From positions 5,270,001-5,334,000 of the forward strand of contig NZ_JADQDK010000001.1 of assembly GCF_019263705.2 (NCBI RefSeq): a stretch of DNA of 64,000 bases. The letters run 5' to 3'. Shown piece after piece: positions 10,454 to 20,742 of this stretch (positions are counted from its first letter, which is position 1; each line of letters starts with the position of its first letter). The notes under the pieces were generated by a model. That model had not been told where the DNA came from, searched no databases, and saw nothing but the letters and a program-made list of their open reading frames with translations. Position numbers and translations under genes: made by a program. The DNA comes from Pseudonocardia abyssalis. Lineage in GTDB: Bacteria; Actinomycetota; Actinomycetes; Mycobacteriales; Pseudonocardiaceae.

Positions 10454-11118
10454 CGGCGTTCGTGCTGGTGCCCGGCGCGGGCGGCGCGGCCTTCTACTGG
10501 CACCTCGTCGTGCGGGAGCTGGAGCGTCGCGGGCACGAGGGGATCGCGGTCGACCTGCCGTCCGGGGACCCGGACGCCCGGCTGGCCGACTACGTCGACG
10601 CGGTCGTGGCCGGAGCGGACGGGCGCACCGGCGTCGTGCTGGTGGGGAGCTCGCTCGGCGGGTTCAGCGCCCCGCTCGCCTGCCGGCCGCTGCAGGCCGT
10701 CGGACTCGTCCTGGTCAACGCGATGATCCCGACACCCGGCGAGACGGGGGGCCAGTGGTGGGAGAACACCGGTTTCGAGGCGGCGATCAGCGGTGCCGCC
10801 GAGCGCGACGGACGCGATCTCGCAGCCGACCCCGACCAACGGGAGACGATGTTCCACGACGTGCCCCCCGAGGTGGCGCAGGCGGTGTTCGAGCGTCCCT
10901 TCGAGCAGGAGGACGGGATCTTCGCCGACGCCTGGCCGGGCACCTGGCCGGACGTCCCTACGCGGGTGGTCGCGACCCGTGACGACCGCTTCTTCCCGGT
11001 CGAGTTCCAGCGCCGGATCGCCCGCGAGCGCCTCGGGACCGACCCCGAGGAGATGGCGGGTGGCCACCTCGTCGCCCTGTCCCGCCCGGTGGAGCTGGTG
11101 GACCTGCTGATCGGTTAG
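10450..11118 (+). CDS. Alpha/beta hydrolase (esterase-like)
   Basis: A 222-residue hydrolase of the salicylate/pheophorbide esterase-like type. FVLVPGAGGAAFYW is near the N-terminus, the nucleophile elbow is VGSSLGGF (Ser near 70), and a late His lies in MAGGHLVALSRP. GTG 10450 overlaps the upstream TGA, so it is translationally coupled to the flavin-binding protein and should share its HxlR control. The natural substrate is not evident. Confidence 0.8.
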   Translation: MTAFVLVPGAGGAAFYWHLVVRELERRGHEGIAVDLPSGDPDARLADYVDAVVAGADGRTGVVLVGSSLGGFSAPLACRPLQAVGLVLVNAMIPTPGETGGQWWENTGFEAAISGAAERDGRDLAADPDQRETMFHDVPPEVAQAVFERPFEQEDGIFADAWPGTWPDVPTRVVATRDDRFFPVEFQRRIARERLGTDPEEMAGGHLVALSRPVELVDLLIG

Positions 11119-11813
11119 CGCAGCCGTACGGGCCGCGCGTCGTCGGGCGGGGTGCCGAAGAGGGTGGCCGGGTCGTGCTCGGGGCCGATCTCCGACGTCA
11201 GGTGCGCGGCGAGGATGCGGTCGGTGCGGAACCAGCGCGGACCCTCCCGCAGTCGGCACCACGCCAGCAGGTGCCAGAACCCGCCGGTCGCGGCGAGCGC
11301 GGCCGGTTCGACGGCCCGCTCGGTGACGGCCCCGTCGCGGTCGGCGAAGCGCAGCACGGTGACCACCCGCCGTCGGACGGCCTCGTCGAGGACGCGGGCG
11401 ACGGCCGGGCGCGGCGCCTGCTCGGGGATGCGCAGCCACAGCCTCGCCGCGATCGACTCGGCCCGGGCCAGCTCCGCGTCCGGCATCGCGGCGAGGACCT
11501 TGCTCAGCGCGCTGCGGGCGTCGGCGGCGAACGGGAGCGTCGGCAGGGCGGCCAGCGCCACGGCGATCGCCGCGGCCTCCGCGCCGGTCAGGTTCAGCGG
11601 GGGCAGCGTGGCGGCGGTGTCGAGGACGTACCCGCCGCCGGGACCGGACTGCGCCCACAGCGGGACGCCCGCCTGCAGCAGCGCGTCGACGTCGCGCTTG
11701 ATCGTGCGCGTCGAGACCTCCAGGCGCTGCGCGAGCCAGGGCCCGGTGCGCCCGGCGGGGCCGGCGGCACGCAGCTCCTCGGCGATCGCGTAGAGGCGCT
11801 CGGTGCGGTTCAC
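11115..11813 (-). CDS. WYL-domain helix-turn-helix regulator (YafY type)
   Basis: A 232-residue regulator with an N-terminal HTH_11 winged helix (LAQRLEVSTRTIKRDVDALL) and a C-terminal WYL-type ligand domain (HLLAWCRLREGPRWFRTDRI). GTG 11813 is chosen because a longer reading to 11855 would put the N-terminus over the operator palindrome at 11835-11858. It is divergent from an alpha/beta hydrolase, which it probably controls. It overlaps the preceding hydrolase gene by 4 bases, tail to tail. Confidence 0.85.
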   Translation of the reverse strand: MNRTERLYAIAEELRAAGPAGRTGPWLAQRLEVSTRTIKRDVDALLQAGVPLWAQSGPGGGYVLDTAATLPPLNLTGAEAAAIAVALAALPTLPFAADARSALSKVLAAMPDAELARAESIAARLWLRIPEQAPRPAVARVLDEAVRRRVVTVLRFADRDGAVTERAVEPAALAATGGFWHLLAWCRLREGPRWFRTDRILAAHLTSEIGPEHDPATLFGTPPDDARPVRLR

Positions 11814-11834
11814 ATCCGTGAGGATGCCGCAGAA

Positions 11835-11858
11835 TCGGTGACACCACGGTGTCACCGA
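11835..11858. promoter_or_regulatory. 11+11 bp palindromic operator between WYL regulator and hydrolase
   Basis: TCGGTGACACC-AC-GGTGTCACCGA is a perfect inverted repeat in the 65-base gap between the divergent genes, centred about 34 bases from the regulator start. Each arm contains GGTGACACC, itself nearly palindromic. Position points to autoregulation by the WYL protein. Confidence 0.75.
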
Positions 11859-11878
11859 CCCCCCGCCATCCTGGTCAC

Positions 11879-12748
11879 ATGACCATCTGGCACCTGGACC
11901 GTCCCGACGGCCGTCGCGTCGCCGTCCACGAACTCACGCCCGACGCCCCGGCCGGTGCACCGGTCGTCCTGCTCTCGCACGCGGCCCCGGGCTCGGGCGC
12001 GTTCGACCCCGACCCGGCCGCGACGGCCGCCGCGGGCGTCCGGCTCGTCGCCCCGGACCGCCCCGGCTACGGCGGGTCCGACCCGGTGCCGGGCCTCACG
12101 ACCGTCGATCTGGCCGCGGACGACGCCGCAGCGGTTCTCGACCACGTACTCCCACCCGGCGACACGGCCGCACTGGCGGGCTGGTCGGCCGGCGGACGCG
12201 TCGCGCTCGCGGTGGCGGCGAGGCGCCCCGAGCTGGCCGGACGGGTCGCCGTGATCGGCACGCCCGCCCCCGACGAGGAGGTGCCCTGGTACGGGGAGTT
12301 CGCAGGCATGATCGACCCGCTGCGCGGTCTGTCGGTACCCGACGCACGGGCCGCGCTCGACGGGGCCTTCGGACCGATGGTGGAGCACACGACGGGCGAC
12401 GCGCGGTTCGCGCTCGTCGCCGACCCGGAGGTGGACGCGGACCTGCTCGACGCGCCCGGGACGGCCGACCGGCTGCGGGCGATGCTCCGCGCCGCGCTGC
12501 GGCAGGGCGGCGCGGGGATGGCTGCGGACGTGGGTGGCTACACCCTCGCACCCTGGGGCTTCGACCCCGCGGACGTACGGGCGGACGTGCTGCTCGCCTA
12601 CGGAGCCGCCGACGTCGCGGTCGGCCCCGAGCACGGGCAGTGGTGGGGGAAGGCCCTGCCCACGGCCCGGCTCGAGGTGCTGCCCGGCGTCGGTCACCTG
12701 CTCGTCGTCCCGTTCTGGGAGCACGCCCTGACCCACCTGACGGGCTGA
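11879..12748 (+). CDS. Alpha/beta hydrolase
   Basis: A 289-residue hydrolase: oxyanion-type motif VLLSHAAPGSGAF, DRPGYGGSD after strand 4, nucleophile elbow AGWSAGGR (Ser near 108) and a terminal VLPGVGHLLV histidine. These give a complete Ser-His machinery with normal spacing. ATG 11879 is used. The gene faces the WYL regulator across the palindrome. The substrate cannot be predicted. Confidence 0.82.
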   Translation: MTIWHLDRPDGRRVAVHELTPDAPAGAPVVLLSHAAPGSGAFDPDPAATAAAGVRLVAPDRPGYGGSDPVPGLTTVDLAADDAAAVLDHVLPPGDTAALAGWSAGGRVALAVAARRPELAGRVAVIGTPAPDEEVPWYGEFAGMIDPLRGLSVPDARAALDGAFGPMVEHTTGDARFALVADPEVDADLLDAPGTADRLRAMLRAALRQGGAGMAADVGGYTLAPWGFDPADVRADVLLAYGAADVAVGPEHGQWWGKALPTARLEVLPGVGHLLVVPFWEHALTHLTG

Positions 12749-12754
12749 TCCGCA

Positions 12755-12851
12755 GCGACTCGCGGGCGGAGAAGGAGCGACTCGCGGGGCCGGATTCCGC
12801 GAGTCGCTGCTTTCGCGCCCGCGAGTCGCCGGGTTCGCGCCCGCGAGTCGC
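12755..12851. repeat. Five copies of GCGACTCGCG in both orientations
   Basis: The decamer GCGACTCGCG occurs at 12755-12764 and 12777-12786; its inverse CGCGAGTCGC occurs at 12798-12807, 12820-12829 and 12842-12851. The spacing is almost regular, 21-22 bases. The cluster fills the gap between two convergent genes, so it can fold into several alternative hairpins and act as a two-way terminator. Confidence 0.75.
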
Positions 12852-12868
12852 TGTTTCCGCGCCCCGGG

Positions 12869-14329
12869 CTAGGGGGCGGAGATGGTGAGGCGGGCGGTGA
12901 GGACCGGGCGGCGGGGGTCGCGCGGGGGGAGGGCGCGGAGCAGGCGCTGGGAGAGCTCGGGATCGTCGGCCCCGTCCACGGTCCCGGACAGCGCCCACAT
13001 GGCGTCGACGTCGAGGCTGTCGAGCACGGCCCGGCGCAGTGCGACGGCGAGCAGCTCCCGTTCCTCCCGCACCCCGGGTGCCTCGGAGCGGGGGAGCAGC
13101 GGGCCGCGATAGGCCCGGGCGGCCTCGCGGATGTTGCCCTCGGCCAGCGCCGAGCGGACCTCGACGAAGTCGGCGTCGACCCGGGCCCGCAGCCGGTAGG
13201 GCTGGGTACGCAGCACCCCGGCCCCGAGCGCGACGCGGAGCCGGTGCATCTCCGCCCGCACCGTGACGGCCTTGCCCGCGTCGCCGTGCAGGGCGGTGGC
13301 GAGCTCGTCGGCGGTGAGGCCGTCGGGGTGCAGGGCGAGCAGCGTGAGCACCTCGGCGTGGCGCAGCGTGAGCCGGACGTGGCCGCCGTCGAGGCAGGCC
13401 AGCGCGCGGGTGGCCCCGAGGAAGGGCAGCGACAGCACCGGTCGCGGTGCCGACCCGGTGCGGTGCAGCCGCATCAGCCAGCCCTCGGCGAGCTGCTCGA
13501 GGAGGCCCTCGCCCGCCTCGCCCAGTGCCACGCGGTCGCCCACCGACGGCAGGTCGACGCGCGCGGGCAGCCAGCCGAGTGGCTGCGCGGCCAGCACCCG
13601 TCCGCTGGGGGTGAGCAGGGCGCCGGGCTCGTCGCGCAGCCCGATGAGGTGGGTGAGGTTGCGGGCGAGCAGCCGCTCGTTGCGCATGGCGAGCTGGGCG
13701 CCGAGGTGGCCCTCCGCCAGTCGCGCCGCCGCGACGACCAGGGCGAGCGTCGTCGGGTGGAACGTGCGCGCGGGCCCGGTGACGTCGACGGCGCCGATCA
13801 CCTCGCCGGAGTCTGGGTCGTGGATGGGGCAGGCCGCGCAGGTCCAGCTGTGGTACGTCCGGACCAGGTGCTCCGCCGAGTGGATCTGCACCGCCCGGTC
13901 GGCGGCGAGCGCGGTGCCCATCGCGTTGGTGCCGATGCTGTCCTCGGTCCAGCGCGTGCCTTCCACCAGTCCGACGCCCTCGGCGCGGCGCAGCACGTCG
14001 CGCTGGCCCTCGCGCCACAGGATGTGGCCCTGCGCGTCGGTCACGATCATCATGTGCATCGCCTCGTCGGCGATGGACACCAGCGTGTCGCGCAGGACCG
14101 GGATCACCGCGGCGAGCGGGTGGCCGCCGCGGATGCCGCCGACCTCGGCGGGGGAGTAGACGTGCGGCGGCCCGCCGTGCTCGTCGGGGTCGACCCGCGC
14201 CGCCAACGACCGCTGCCACGACGCCGAGACGACGTCGCGCGGGGCGGGGCCGGACCGGTCGCCCGCCAGCGTCGCCTCTCGGACCCGCGCGAGGGCCCGA
14301 GCGTGCTGCACCTGGTCGTCGACCGACAC
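12869..14329 (-). CDS. GAF-domain transcriptional regulator of the aldehyde dehydrogenase locus
   Basis: A protein of about 486 residues. The N-terminal half resembles AcoR-type activators: [10 protein letters not shown], then a GAF domain with [18 protein letters not shown] and [24 protein letters not shown]. The sigma-54 AAA+ module is missing; instead the C-terminal half has a winged-helix region ([20 protein letters not shown]) like other actinobacterial GAF/HTH regulators. GTG 14329 has GGGAGG 12 bases upstream; a TTG at 14365 is an alternative start. It is divergent from the ALDH gene, which it likely activates. Confidence 0.8.
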   Translation of the reverse strand: MSVDDQVQHARALARVREATLAGDRSGPAPRDVVSASWQRSLAARVDPDEHGGPPHVYSPAEVGGIRGGHPLAAVIPVLRDTLVSIADEAMHMMIVTDAQGHILWREGQRDVLRRAEGVGLVEGTRWTEDSIGTNAMGTALAADRAVQIHSAEHLVRTYHSWTCAACPIHDPDSGEVIGAVDVTGPARTFHPTTLALVVAAARLAEGHLGAQLAMRNERLLARNLTHLIGLRDEPGALLTPSGRVLAAQPLGWLPARVDLPSVGDRVALGEAGEGLLEQLAEGWLMRLHRTGSAPRPVLSLPFLGATRALACLDGGHVRLTLRHAEVLTLLALHPDGLTADELATALHGDAGKAVTVRAEMHRLRVALGAGVLRTQPYRLRARVDADFVEVRSALAEGNIREAARAYRGPLLPRSEAPGVREERELLAVALRRAVLDSLDVDAMWALSGTVDGADDPELSQRLLRALPPRDPRRPVLTARLTISAP

Positions 14330-14494
14330 GGTGCCGATGGTCCTCCCGCCGGTCAGCGAAGGCAAACCTGCGTCGAAATCGCACTGGCGGTTTGGTCAGG
14401 TGGTGTGATCCGCATCTGCGTGCAACCTCTCTGCAACCCCTCCCTTCCTAGTGTCCGCTGTCACCAGTTCTCCAACGATGTGGAAGGACCACAA

Positions 14495-16017
<1,523 letters not shown>

Positions 16018-16018
<1 letters not shown>

Positions 16019-16395
16019 TGGGCGAGCGGGTCACGATGACGCCGGCAGCTGCGGAGCTCCTGAAGAAGCTGACGGAGTTCCACGGCCCGCTGATGTTCCA
16101 CCAGTCCGGCGGCTGCTGCGACGGCAGCTCGCCCATGTGCTATCCGGACGGGGACTTCACGCTCGGCGGATCCGACGTGCACCTCGGCGACCTGGTCGTC
16201 GAGGGGCTCCCGGCCCCCATCGGGTTCCACATGTCGGAGTCGCAGTTCGAGTACTGGAAGCACACCCACCTGACCGTCGACGTCGTGAGGGGTCGAGGCA
16301 GCGGGTTCTCGGTCGAGGCGCCGGAGGGCGTCCGATTCATGATCCGTTCGCGGCTGTTCTCCGACGAGGAGTCGGCGGCACTGAACGGCGGGTGA
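16018..16395 (+). CDS. DUF779 protein
   Basis: A 125-residue small protein of family DUF779: TPAAAELLKKLTEFHGPLMF, then FHQSGGCCDGSSPMC (Cys cluster) and IGFHMSESQFEYW. Its ATG overlaps the ALDH stop, so the two are translated together. DUF779 proteins are regularly found beside aldehyde dehydrogenases; the biochemical role is unknown, though the Cys-rich loop suggests metal binding. A terminator follows. Confidence 0.88.
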
Positions 16396-16400
16396 CACCG

Positions 16401-16435
16401 CGGTGGGGCCGGACCGCACTGGTCCGGCCCCGCCG
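16401..16435. terminator. Hairpin terminator after the ALDH-DUF779 operon
   Basis: Fifteen-base arms with one mismatch (core GGGGCCGGACC / GGTCCGGCCCC) surround a GCACT loop, followed by TTTCC. It separates DUF779 from the next gene, whose start is 28 bases further on. Confidence 0.8.
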
Positions 16436-16463
16436 TTTCCGCAGACGAGAGGATCGCCCGACG

Positions 16464-17057
16464 ATGTCCGAGCCCACGACCCTGCGCAACCTGGTCGGCC
16501 TGCCCCAGGAACCGGCGAGCCTGGCCGAGTCGACGCTGATCATGGTCGACCTGCAGAACACCTACACCCGCGGCGTGATGGAGCTGGAGAACGTGCAGCC
16601 CGCCATCGACGAGGCCGCCGCACTGCTCGACCGCGCCCGCTCCGCGGGAATCCCGATCTTCCACATCCAGCACGACTCGGGCGAGGGATCGCCCTACGAC
16701 GTGCGTGCGGAGATCGGCGCGATCGTCGACCGCGTCGCGCCCCGCGACGGCGAGCCGGTGATCGTCAAGAACTTCCCCAACTCGTTCACGGCCACCGACC
16801 TCGACGACCGGCTCGCCCCCGGCAGCAACCTGGTGCTCGCCGGGTTCATGACGCACATGTGCATCAACTCGACGGCGCGCGGCGCGTTCAGCCTCGGCCA
16901 CAGCCCGTCGGTCGTGGCGGCCGCGACGGCCACCCGCGCCCTGCCCGGGGTCGACGGGAACCCGGTGGCGGCGTCGGCGCTGCAGGCCAGCAGCCTCGCG
17001 GCGATCTCCGACCTGTTCGGTCTCGTCGTCCCGACCTCGGCGGGCATCCCGGACTAG
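16464..17057 (+). CDS. Isochorismatase-family cysteine hydrolase
   Basis: A 197-residue hydrolase. Catalytic-triad elements are visible: Asp in STLIMVDLQNTYT, Lys in VIVKNFPNSF and Cys in VLAGFMTHMCINSTARGA. The family includes nicotinamidases, isochorismatases and other amidases; the substrate is not clear. ATG 16464 is used. It lies after a terminator, so it probably has its own promoter. Confidence 0.85.
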   Translation: MSEPTTLRNLVGLPQEPASLAESTLIMVDLQNTYTRGVMELENVQPAIDEAAALLDRARSAGIPIFHIQHDSGEGSPYDVRAEIGAIVDRVAPRDGEPVIVKNFPNSFTATDLDDRLAPGSNLVLAGFMTHMCINSTARGAFSLGHSPSVVAAATATRALPGVDGNPVAASALQASSLAAISDLFGLVVPTSAGIPD

Positions 17058-17068
17058 CGGAGTCCCGA

Positions 17069-17908
17069 CTACAGGCGCACCCGCGCGAGCACCGCCCGGT
17101 GGTCGCTCCCCGGCACGTCGTGCACCGATGCGCCGGTGGACCCGACCCCGTCCGGGAGCAGCACGTGGTCGATCCGGATTCCCGCCCAGCGTGGCAGCCG
17201 GGCCGGCCACGTGCCAGCCCCGGTCGGTCCCGCGCTGCGCCCGGCGGCGCGCAGCAACCGGTGGTCGACCGTCGCGTTGAGGTCCCCCGCGACGATCGCC
17301 CCCTCCGCCGTCCACGCGGCCGCGGTGCGCAGGTCGCGGCGCCAGTCGTGCACCACGCCGAGGCGCGCCGGGGCGGTGGTGTGCACCGCGTACAGCACGC
17401 GGTCGCCGAGCAGCCCGCCGGTGACCCGCAGGTGCGGCAGCCGCATCTGGTGCCCCCGCTCCATCGTGACGTCCGCGGCGCGCGGTCCCGCCAGCACCGT
17501 GACGCCCCACCCGTCGCGGCGTCCGGCCGGGAGCGACGCGACCCCGTGGTAGCCCGGGACCAGCTCCAGGATCCGCCCGAGGTAGTCGTGCCCGGCCTCG
17601 GGCAGCACGACGAGGTCGGGCTTCGCGCGCCCGACGAGTGCGGCGAGTGCGGCGGGGTCGGCGCGTCCGTGCCAGACGTTGAGGACGAGCACGACGACGT
17701 CGTCGGCCGACGAGGCCCGGCTCGGCGCCGGTCGCCGGCGCAGCACCGCGGGTACCGCCCCGGCGAGCACGACCGCCCCCGCGGCGCCGCCCCACACCCG
17801 CGAAGCGGCGGTGATCGCGACGGTCACCGCCAGCGCCAGGACGGTCAGGTGCGGTCGCCAGGCCAGCAGGAGGACCGCGGGGAAGCGGTCGACGATCGAC
17901 GTCTTCAC
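17069..17908 (-). CDS. Membrane-anchored endonuclease/exonuclease/phosphatase (EEP) family protein
   Basis: A 279-residue protein with two N-terminal membrane segments (about 10-60: HLTVLALAVTVAITAA, GAAGAVVLAGAVPAVL) and an extracytoplasmic EEP domain. EEP motifs are LNVWHGRADP, VVLPEAG (catalytic Glu), VAGDLNATVDH (Asp/Asn), RIDHVLL and GSDHRAVLA (catalytic Asp-His). Such proteins act on phosphodiesters or phospholipids; the target is unknown. The start is GTG 17908. It is convergent with the isochorismatase-like gene. Confidence 0.85.
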   Translation of the reverse strand: MKTSIVDRFPAVLLLAWRPHLTVLALAVTVAITAASRVWGGAAGAVVLAGAVPAVLRRRPAPSRASSADDVVVLVLNVWHGRADPAALAALVGRAKPDLVVLPEAGHDYLGRILELVPGYHGVASLPAGRRDGWGVTVLAGPRAADVTMERGHQMRLPHLRVTGGLLGDRVLYAVHTTAPARLGVVHDWRRDLRTAAAWTAEGAIVAGDLNATVDHRLLRAAGRSAGPTGAGTWPARLPRWAGIRIDHVLLPDGVGSTGASVHDVPGSDHRAVLARVRL

Positions 17909-18059
17909 GACCGCTCAGTATCCTCGGATCCGGCGTTCCCGTACGCCACCGGTCCGCGGGCAGGGCAGAGCCCCTCGGGAGCACTTCGGTACGGCCCGGA
18001 TCCCGCACCTCCTCACCGAGCCGGCGTCGCGGACCGCGGGCCGTGTGAAGGAGGTCGCG

Positions 18060-19541
18060 ATGCCGACCGTCCCCCTGCCTGATGACCCCGACCTCGGCCA
18101 GCTCCGCAAGCAGGCTCGCGACCTGCAGACGAACGTGCGTTCGGGCTGGATGGGCTCGCTGGACCTGGTCGCCGAGCTCCATCCCGACGGCGCCCCCGCC
18201 GATCCAGCGCGCTGGCCGCTGCACGCAGCCCAGCTCGTCCTCGCCCGGTTGTACCGATTCCCGAGCTGGCCCGCGCTCGTGCGGCACGTCGGGATCGTCA
18301 CCGAACACCGCCGGGTGCCGGACACCGCGCCGCCGTCGGACGACCCGGCCACGGAGTTCCTGCGCCGGGCGTGCCTGACGTTCGGCGCCGCGGACGGCCC
18401 GCTGCAGGCGTCCGCGGCCGTCGTGCTCGCCGAGCACCCAGGCATCGCCCGTGATGATGTGTGGGTGGCCGCCGCCCGCGCCGACGTCGGCGAGGTGGCG
18501 CGCCTGCTCGCCGCCGACCCCGGGCTCGCCGTGCGCGAGGGCGGCCCGCACCGCTGGTCCCCGATCGCCTACCTGGCCTTCGCCCGGCACGACCCGGCGC
18601 CGGGCCGCGACGCCGTCGTCGCCACGGCCCGGCTGCTGCTCGAGCACGGCGCCGATCCGGACACCGGATATCTCTGGCACGGCCTGCCGTCGCCGTTCAC
18701 GGTGCTCACCGGCGCGTTCGGGGGCGGTGAGGGCGGTCAGCCGGCGCACCCGCACGGGCCCGAACTGGCGCGGGTGCTGCTGGAGGCGGGGGCCGACCCC
18801 AACGACGCCCAGACCCTCTACAACCGCATGTTCACCCCCGCTGACGACCACCTGGAACTGCTCCTGGAGTTCGGTCTCGGCCGCGGTGCCGGCGGGCCGT
18901 GGCGGCGCAGGCTCGGCGCGGCGCTGGACAGCCCGACCGAGATGCTGCGCCAACAGCTGGACTGGGCGGTGACGCACGGCCTCGTCGCCCGGGTCGCCCT
19001 GCTCGCCGGGCACGGCGTGGACGTGGCGGCCCCGCTGCCCGGCCGCTACGGCGTGGCGCAGCGCCCGCCGTACGTCGTGGCGACGACCAGCGGCCGGTTC
19101 GCCGTCGCGGAGCTGCTGGAGCGGCTGGGCGCCGCGGTCGAACTGCTACCGGAGGAACGGGTGATCGCCGCCGTCCTCGCCGGGGACCGGTCGGCCGCCG
19201 ACGATCCCGACGCGCTCGCCCTGGCCCGCGCGGTGCGTCCCGGGCTCGTCGTGTGGGCCGCCGTCGCGGCCGGGCCCGAGGCCGTCCGGCTCGCCGTGGA
19301 GCTGGGTTGGGACGTGTCCGCCCGCGCCCGCACCGACGTCCCGTCGGAGCAGGGGTGGGAGACGGCGCTGCATCACGCCGCGAGACAGGGGGATGCGGAG
19401 CTGGCGCGGCTGCTGCTGGACCTGGGCGCCGACCCGGGCGTCCGCGACGGGCGGTTCGACGCCACCGCGGCCGACTGGGCGGGGCACGCGGGGCACCCCG
19501 AGCTGCTCAGCGACCTCGGAGGCGCTCGTCCAGAGCGGTGA
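18060..19541 (+). CDS. Ankyrin-repeat protein
   Basis: A 493-residue protein with ankyrin-type repeats across most of its length, for example ARLLLEHGADPDTGYLWHG, ARVLLEAGADPNDAQ and a C-terminal ETALHHAARQGDAELARLLL followed by LGADPGVRDG. No enzymatic domain, signal peptide or membrane segment is visible, so it is probably a cytoplasmic protein-binding scaffold. ATG 18060 follows GAAGGAGGTC. Its end overlaps the convergent sirtuin gene by 35 bases. Confidence 0.82.
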   Translation: MPTVPLPDDPDLGQLRKQARDLQTNVRSGWMGSLDLVAELHPDGAPADPARWPLHAAQLVLARLYRFPSWPALVRHVGIVTEHRRVPDTAPPSDDPATEFLRRACLTFGAADGPLQASAAVVLAEHPGIARDDVWVAAARADVGEVARLLAADPGLAVREGGPHRWSPIAYLAFARHDPAPGRDAVVATARLLLEHGADPDTGYLWHGLPSPFTVLTGAFGGGEGGQPAHPHGPELARVLLEAGADPNDAQTLYNRMFTPADDHLELLLEFGLGRGAGGPWRRRLGAALDSPTEMLRQQLDWAVTHGLVARVALLAGHGVDVAAPLPGRYGVAQRPPYVVATTSGRFAVAELLERLGAAVELLPEERVIAAVLAGDRSAADDPDALALARAVRPGLVVWAAVAAGPEAVRLAVELGWDVSARARTDVPSEQGWETALHHAARQGDAELARLLLDLGADPGVRDGRFDATAADWAGHAGHPELLSDLGGARPER

Positions 19542-20460
19542 GCGTCGCGGCGGCGGGGGCGGCGAGCCCGACCCCGCGGCCGTGCCGCACATCGGGCTCG
19601 CGGGGGTTGATCCGGACGAGCGCACCGGTCGAGGCCGAGGCGAGCTCGGCCTCGCGGCGCACCGTCGGGATCTCGTTGCCCGCCCCGATCTCCACGACGG
19701 CGAGGTCGCTGCGGTGCTCGCGGAGCCAGGCGCGGTGCGCGGCCATCTGCAGGCCCGAGCGTGCCGGGTCCCACTCGACGTCGCCGAACATGAGGATGTT
19801 GGGCCGCGCGAGGCCCGCGCAGGACGGGCACCGGGGCAGCGGCGACACCGCGCGCATCGTCGTCTCGTCGACCGTGACGGCGACCCGGTCGGCCGGCCAC
19901 ACCGGCTGCCCGCAGTCCAGGGTGCACTGCAGGTGGTGGATGGAGCCGTCGCACTCGGCGACGTCGGTCAGCCCGGCCCGCTGGAACTGGCCGTCGACGT
20001 TGGAGGTGAACACGCGCGTGGGCCGCTGCCGCGACCACGCGCGCAGCACCTCGAACCCGACGTGCGGGACCGTGGCGCGGTAGATCCCGAGCCGGTGGCC
20101 GTAGAAGCCCCAGGCGAGCTCGGGGTCGTCGAGGAAGTGCACGGGGTCGGCGATCTCGGCGAAGCGCAGCCCGAGTGCCCGGTACGGCGGGTAGGCGCGC
20201 CAGAACCCCTCCGGGCCGCGGAAGTCGGGCAACCCGGAGTCGACGCCGATGCCGGCACCCGCGCACACCAGCAGCGCCCCCGCCCCGCTGAGCAGGTCGG
20301 TGGCGCGGTCGAGGTCGGCGTCCAGGACGGGGCTCGGGCCGGGGTTCAGGAGGAGGCGACCGAGCGCTGCACGACCTCGAACTCGAGCACCGCCGATCCC
20401 GTCCCGACCGGCCGCGCGCGCTCGCCGGAGTGCGCGGCCATCGCGGAACCCTTCATCCAC
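19507..20460 (-). CDS. Sir2-family NAD-dependent deacetylase
   Basis: A sirtuin with GAGIGVDSGLPDFRG (NAD site), TSNVDGQFQRAG, a catalytic His in IHHLQC, zinc Cys pairs CTLDC and CPSC, and an NAD-binding GAGNEIPT variant. The coordinates use the only canonical start in frame (ATG 20460), which overlaps mhuD by 115 bases. The true start may instead be the CTG at 20349, overlapping the mhuD stop as CTGA. Residues before the NAD motif in the long version look non-family. It is likely expressed with mhuD. Confidence 0.78.
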   Translation of the reverse strand: MDEGFRDGRALRRARAAGRDGIGGARVRGRAALGRLLLNPGPSPVLDADLDRATDLLSGAGALLVCAGAGIGVDSGLPDFRGPEGFWRAYPPYRALGLRFAEIADPVHFLDDPELAWGFYGHRLGIYRATVPHVGFEVLRAWSRQRPTRVFTSNVDGQFQRAGLTDVAECDGSIHHLQCTLDCGQPVWPADRVAVTVDETTMRAVSPLPRCPSCAGLARPNILMFGDVEWDPARSGLQMAAHRAWLREHRSDLAVVEIGAGNEIPTVRREAELASASTGALVRINPREPDVRHGRGVGLAAPAAATLTALDERLRGR

Positions 20461-20654
20461 GCCTGGAACGACTCCTCGTCGGCCCAGTGCGTCACCACGA
20501 AGTAGCGGGTCTCGCCGGCGACCGGGCGCAGCAGCTCGAACGACTCGAACCCGGGCTCCCCGTCGACGGCGTGCAGGCGGTTGGCGAACCGCTGCTCCAG
20601 CTCGGGGCCTGCGCCGTCGGGGACCTCGATGGCGTTGATCTTCACAACGGACAT
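20346..20654 (-). CDS. mhuD: MhuD-type heme-degrading monooxygenase
   Basis: A 102-residue ABM-fold protein closely resembling mycobacterial MhuD, which degrades heme to mycobilin and releases iron. The key positions match: Asn7, Trp66 and the heme ligand His75. VVKINAIEVP at the start and GSAVLEFEVV near the end are characteristic. Mycobacterial mhuD lies in the same chromosomal neighbourhood (near mutY, carD and lsr2). It is followed directly by the sirtuin gene. Confidence 0.9.
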   Translation of the reverse strand: MSVVKINAIEVPDGAGPELEQRFANRLHAVDGEPGFESFELLRPVAGETRYFVVTHWADEESFQAWMKGSAMAAHSGERARPVGTGSAVLEFEVVQRSVASS

Positions 20655-20742
20655 GTCACCCAGGTTAGCCGGGCGGGTGGGATCGGCTTACGGAACGGTG
20701 ACCCGGGCCTCCCGGGGCCCTTCCGGGGGCTATCACTGTGGC

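Noticed and set aside
16140..19013. 957-codon minus-strand frame
   Set aside because: Antisense to three supported genes, with no recognisable domains; a high-GC artefact.
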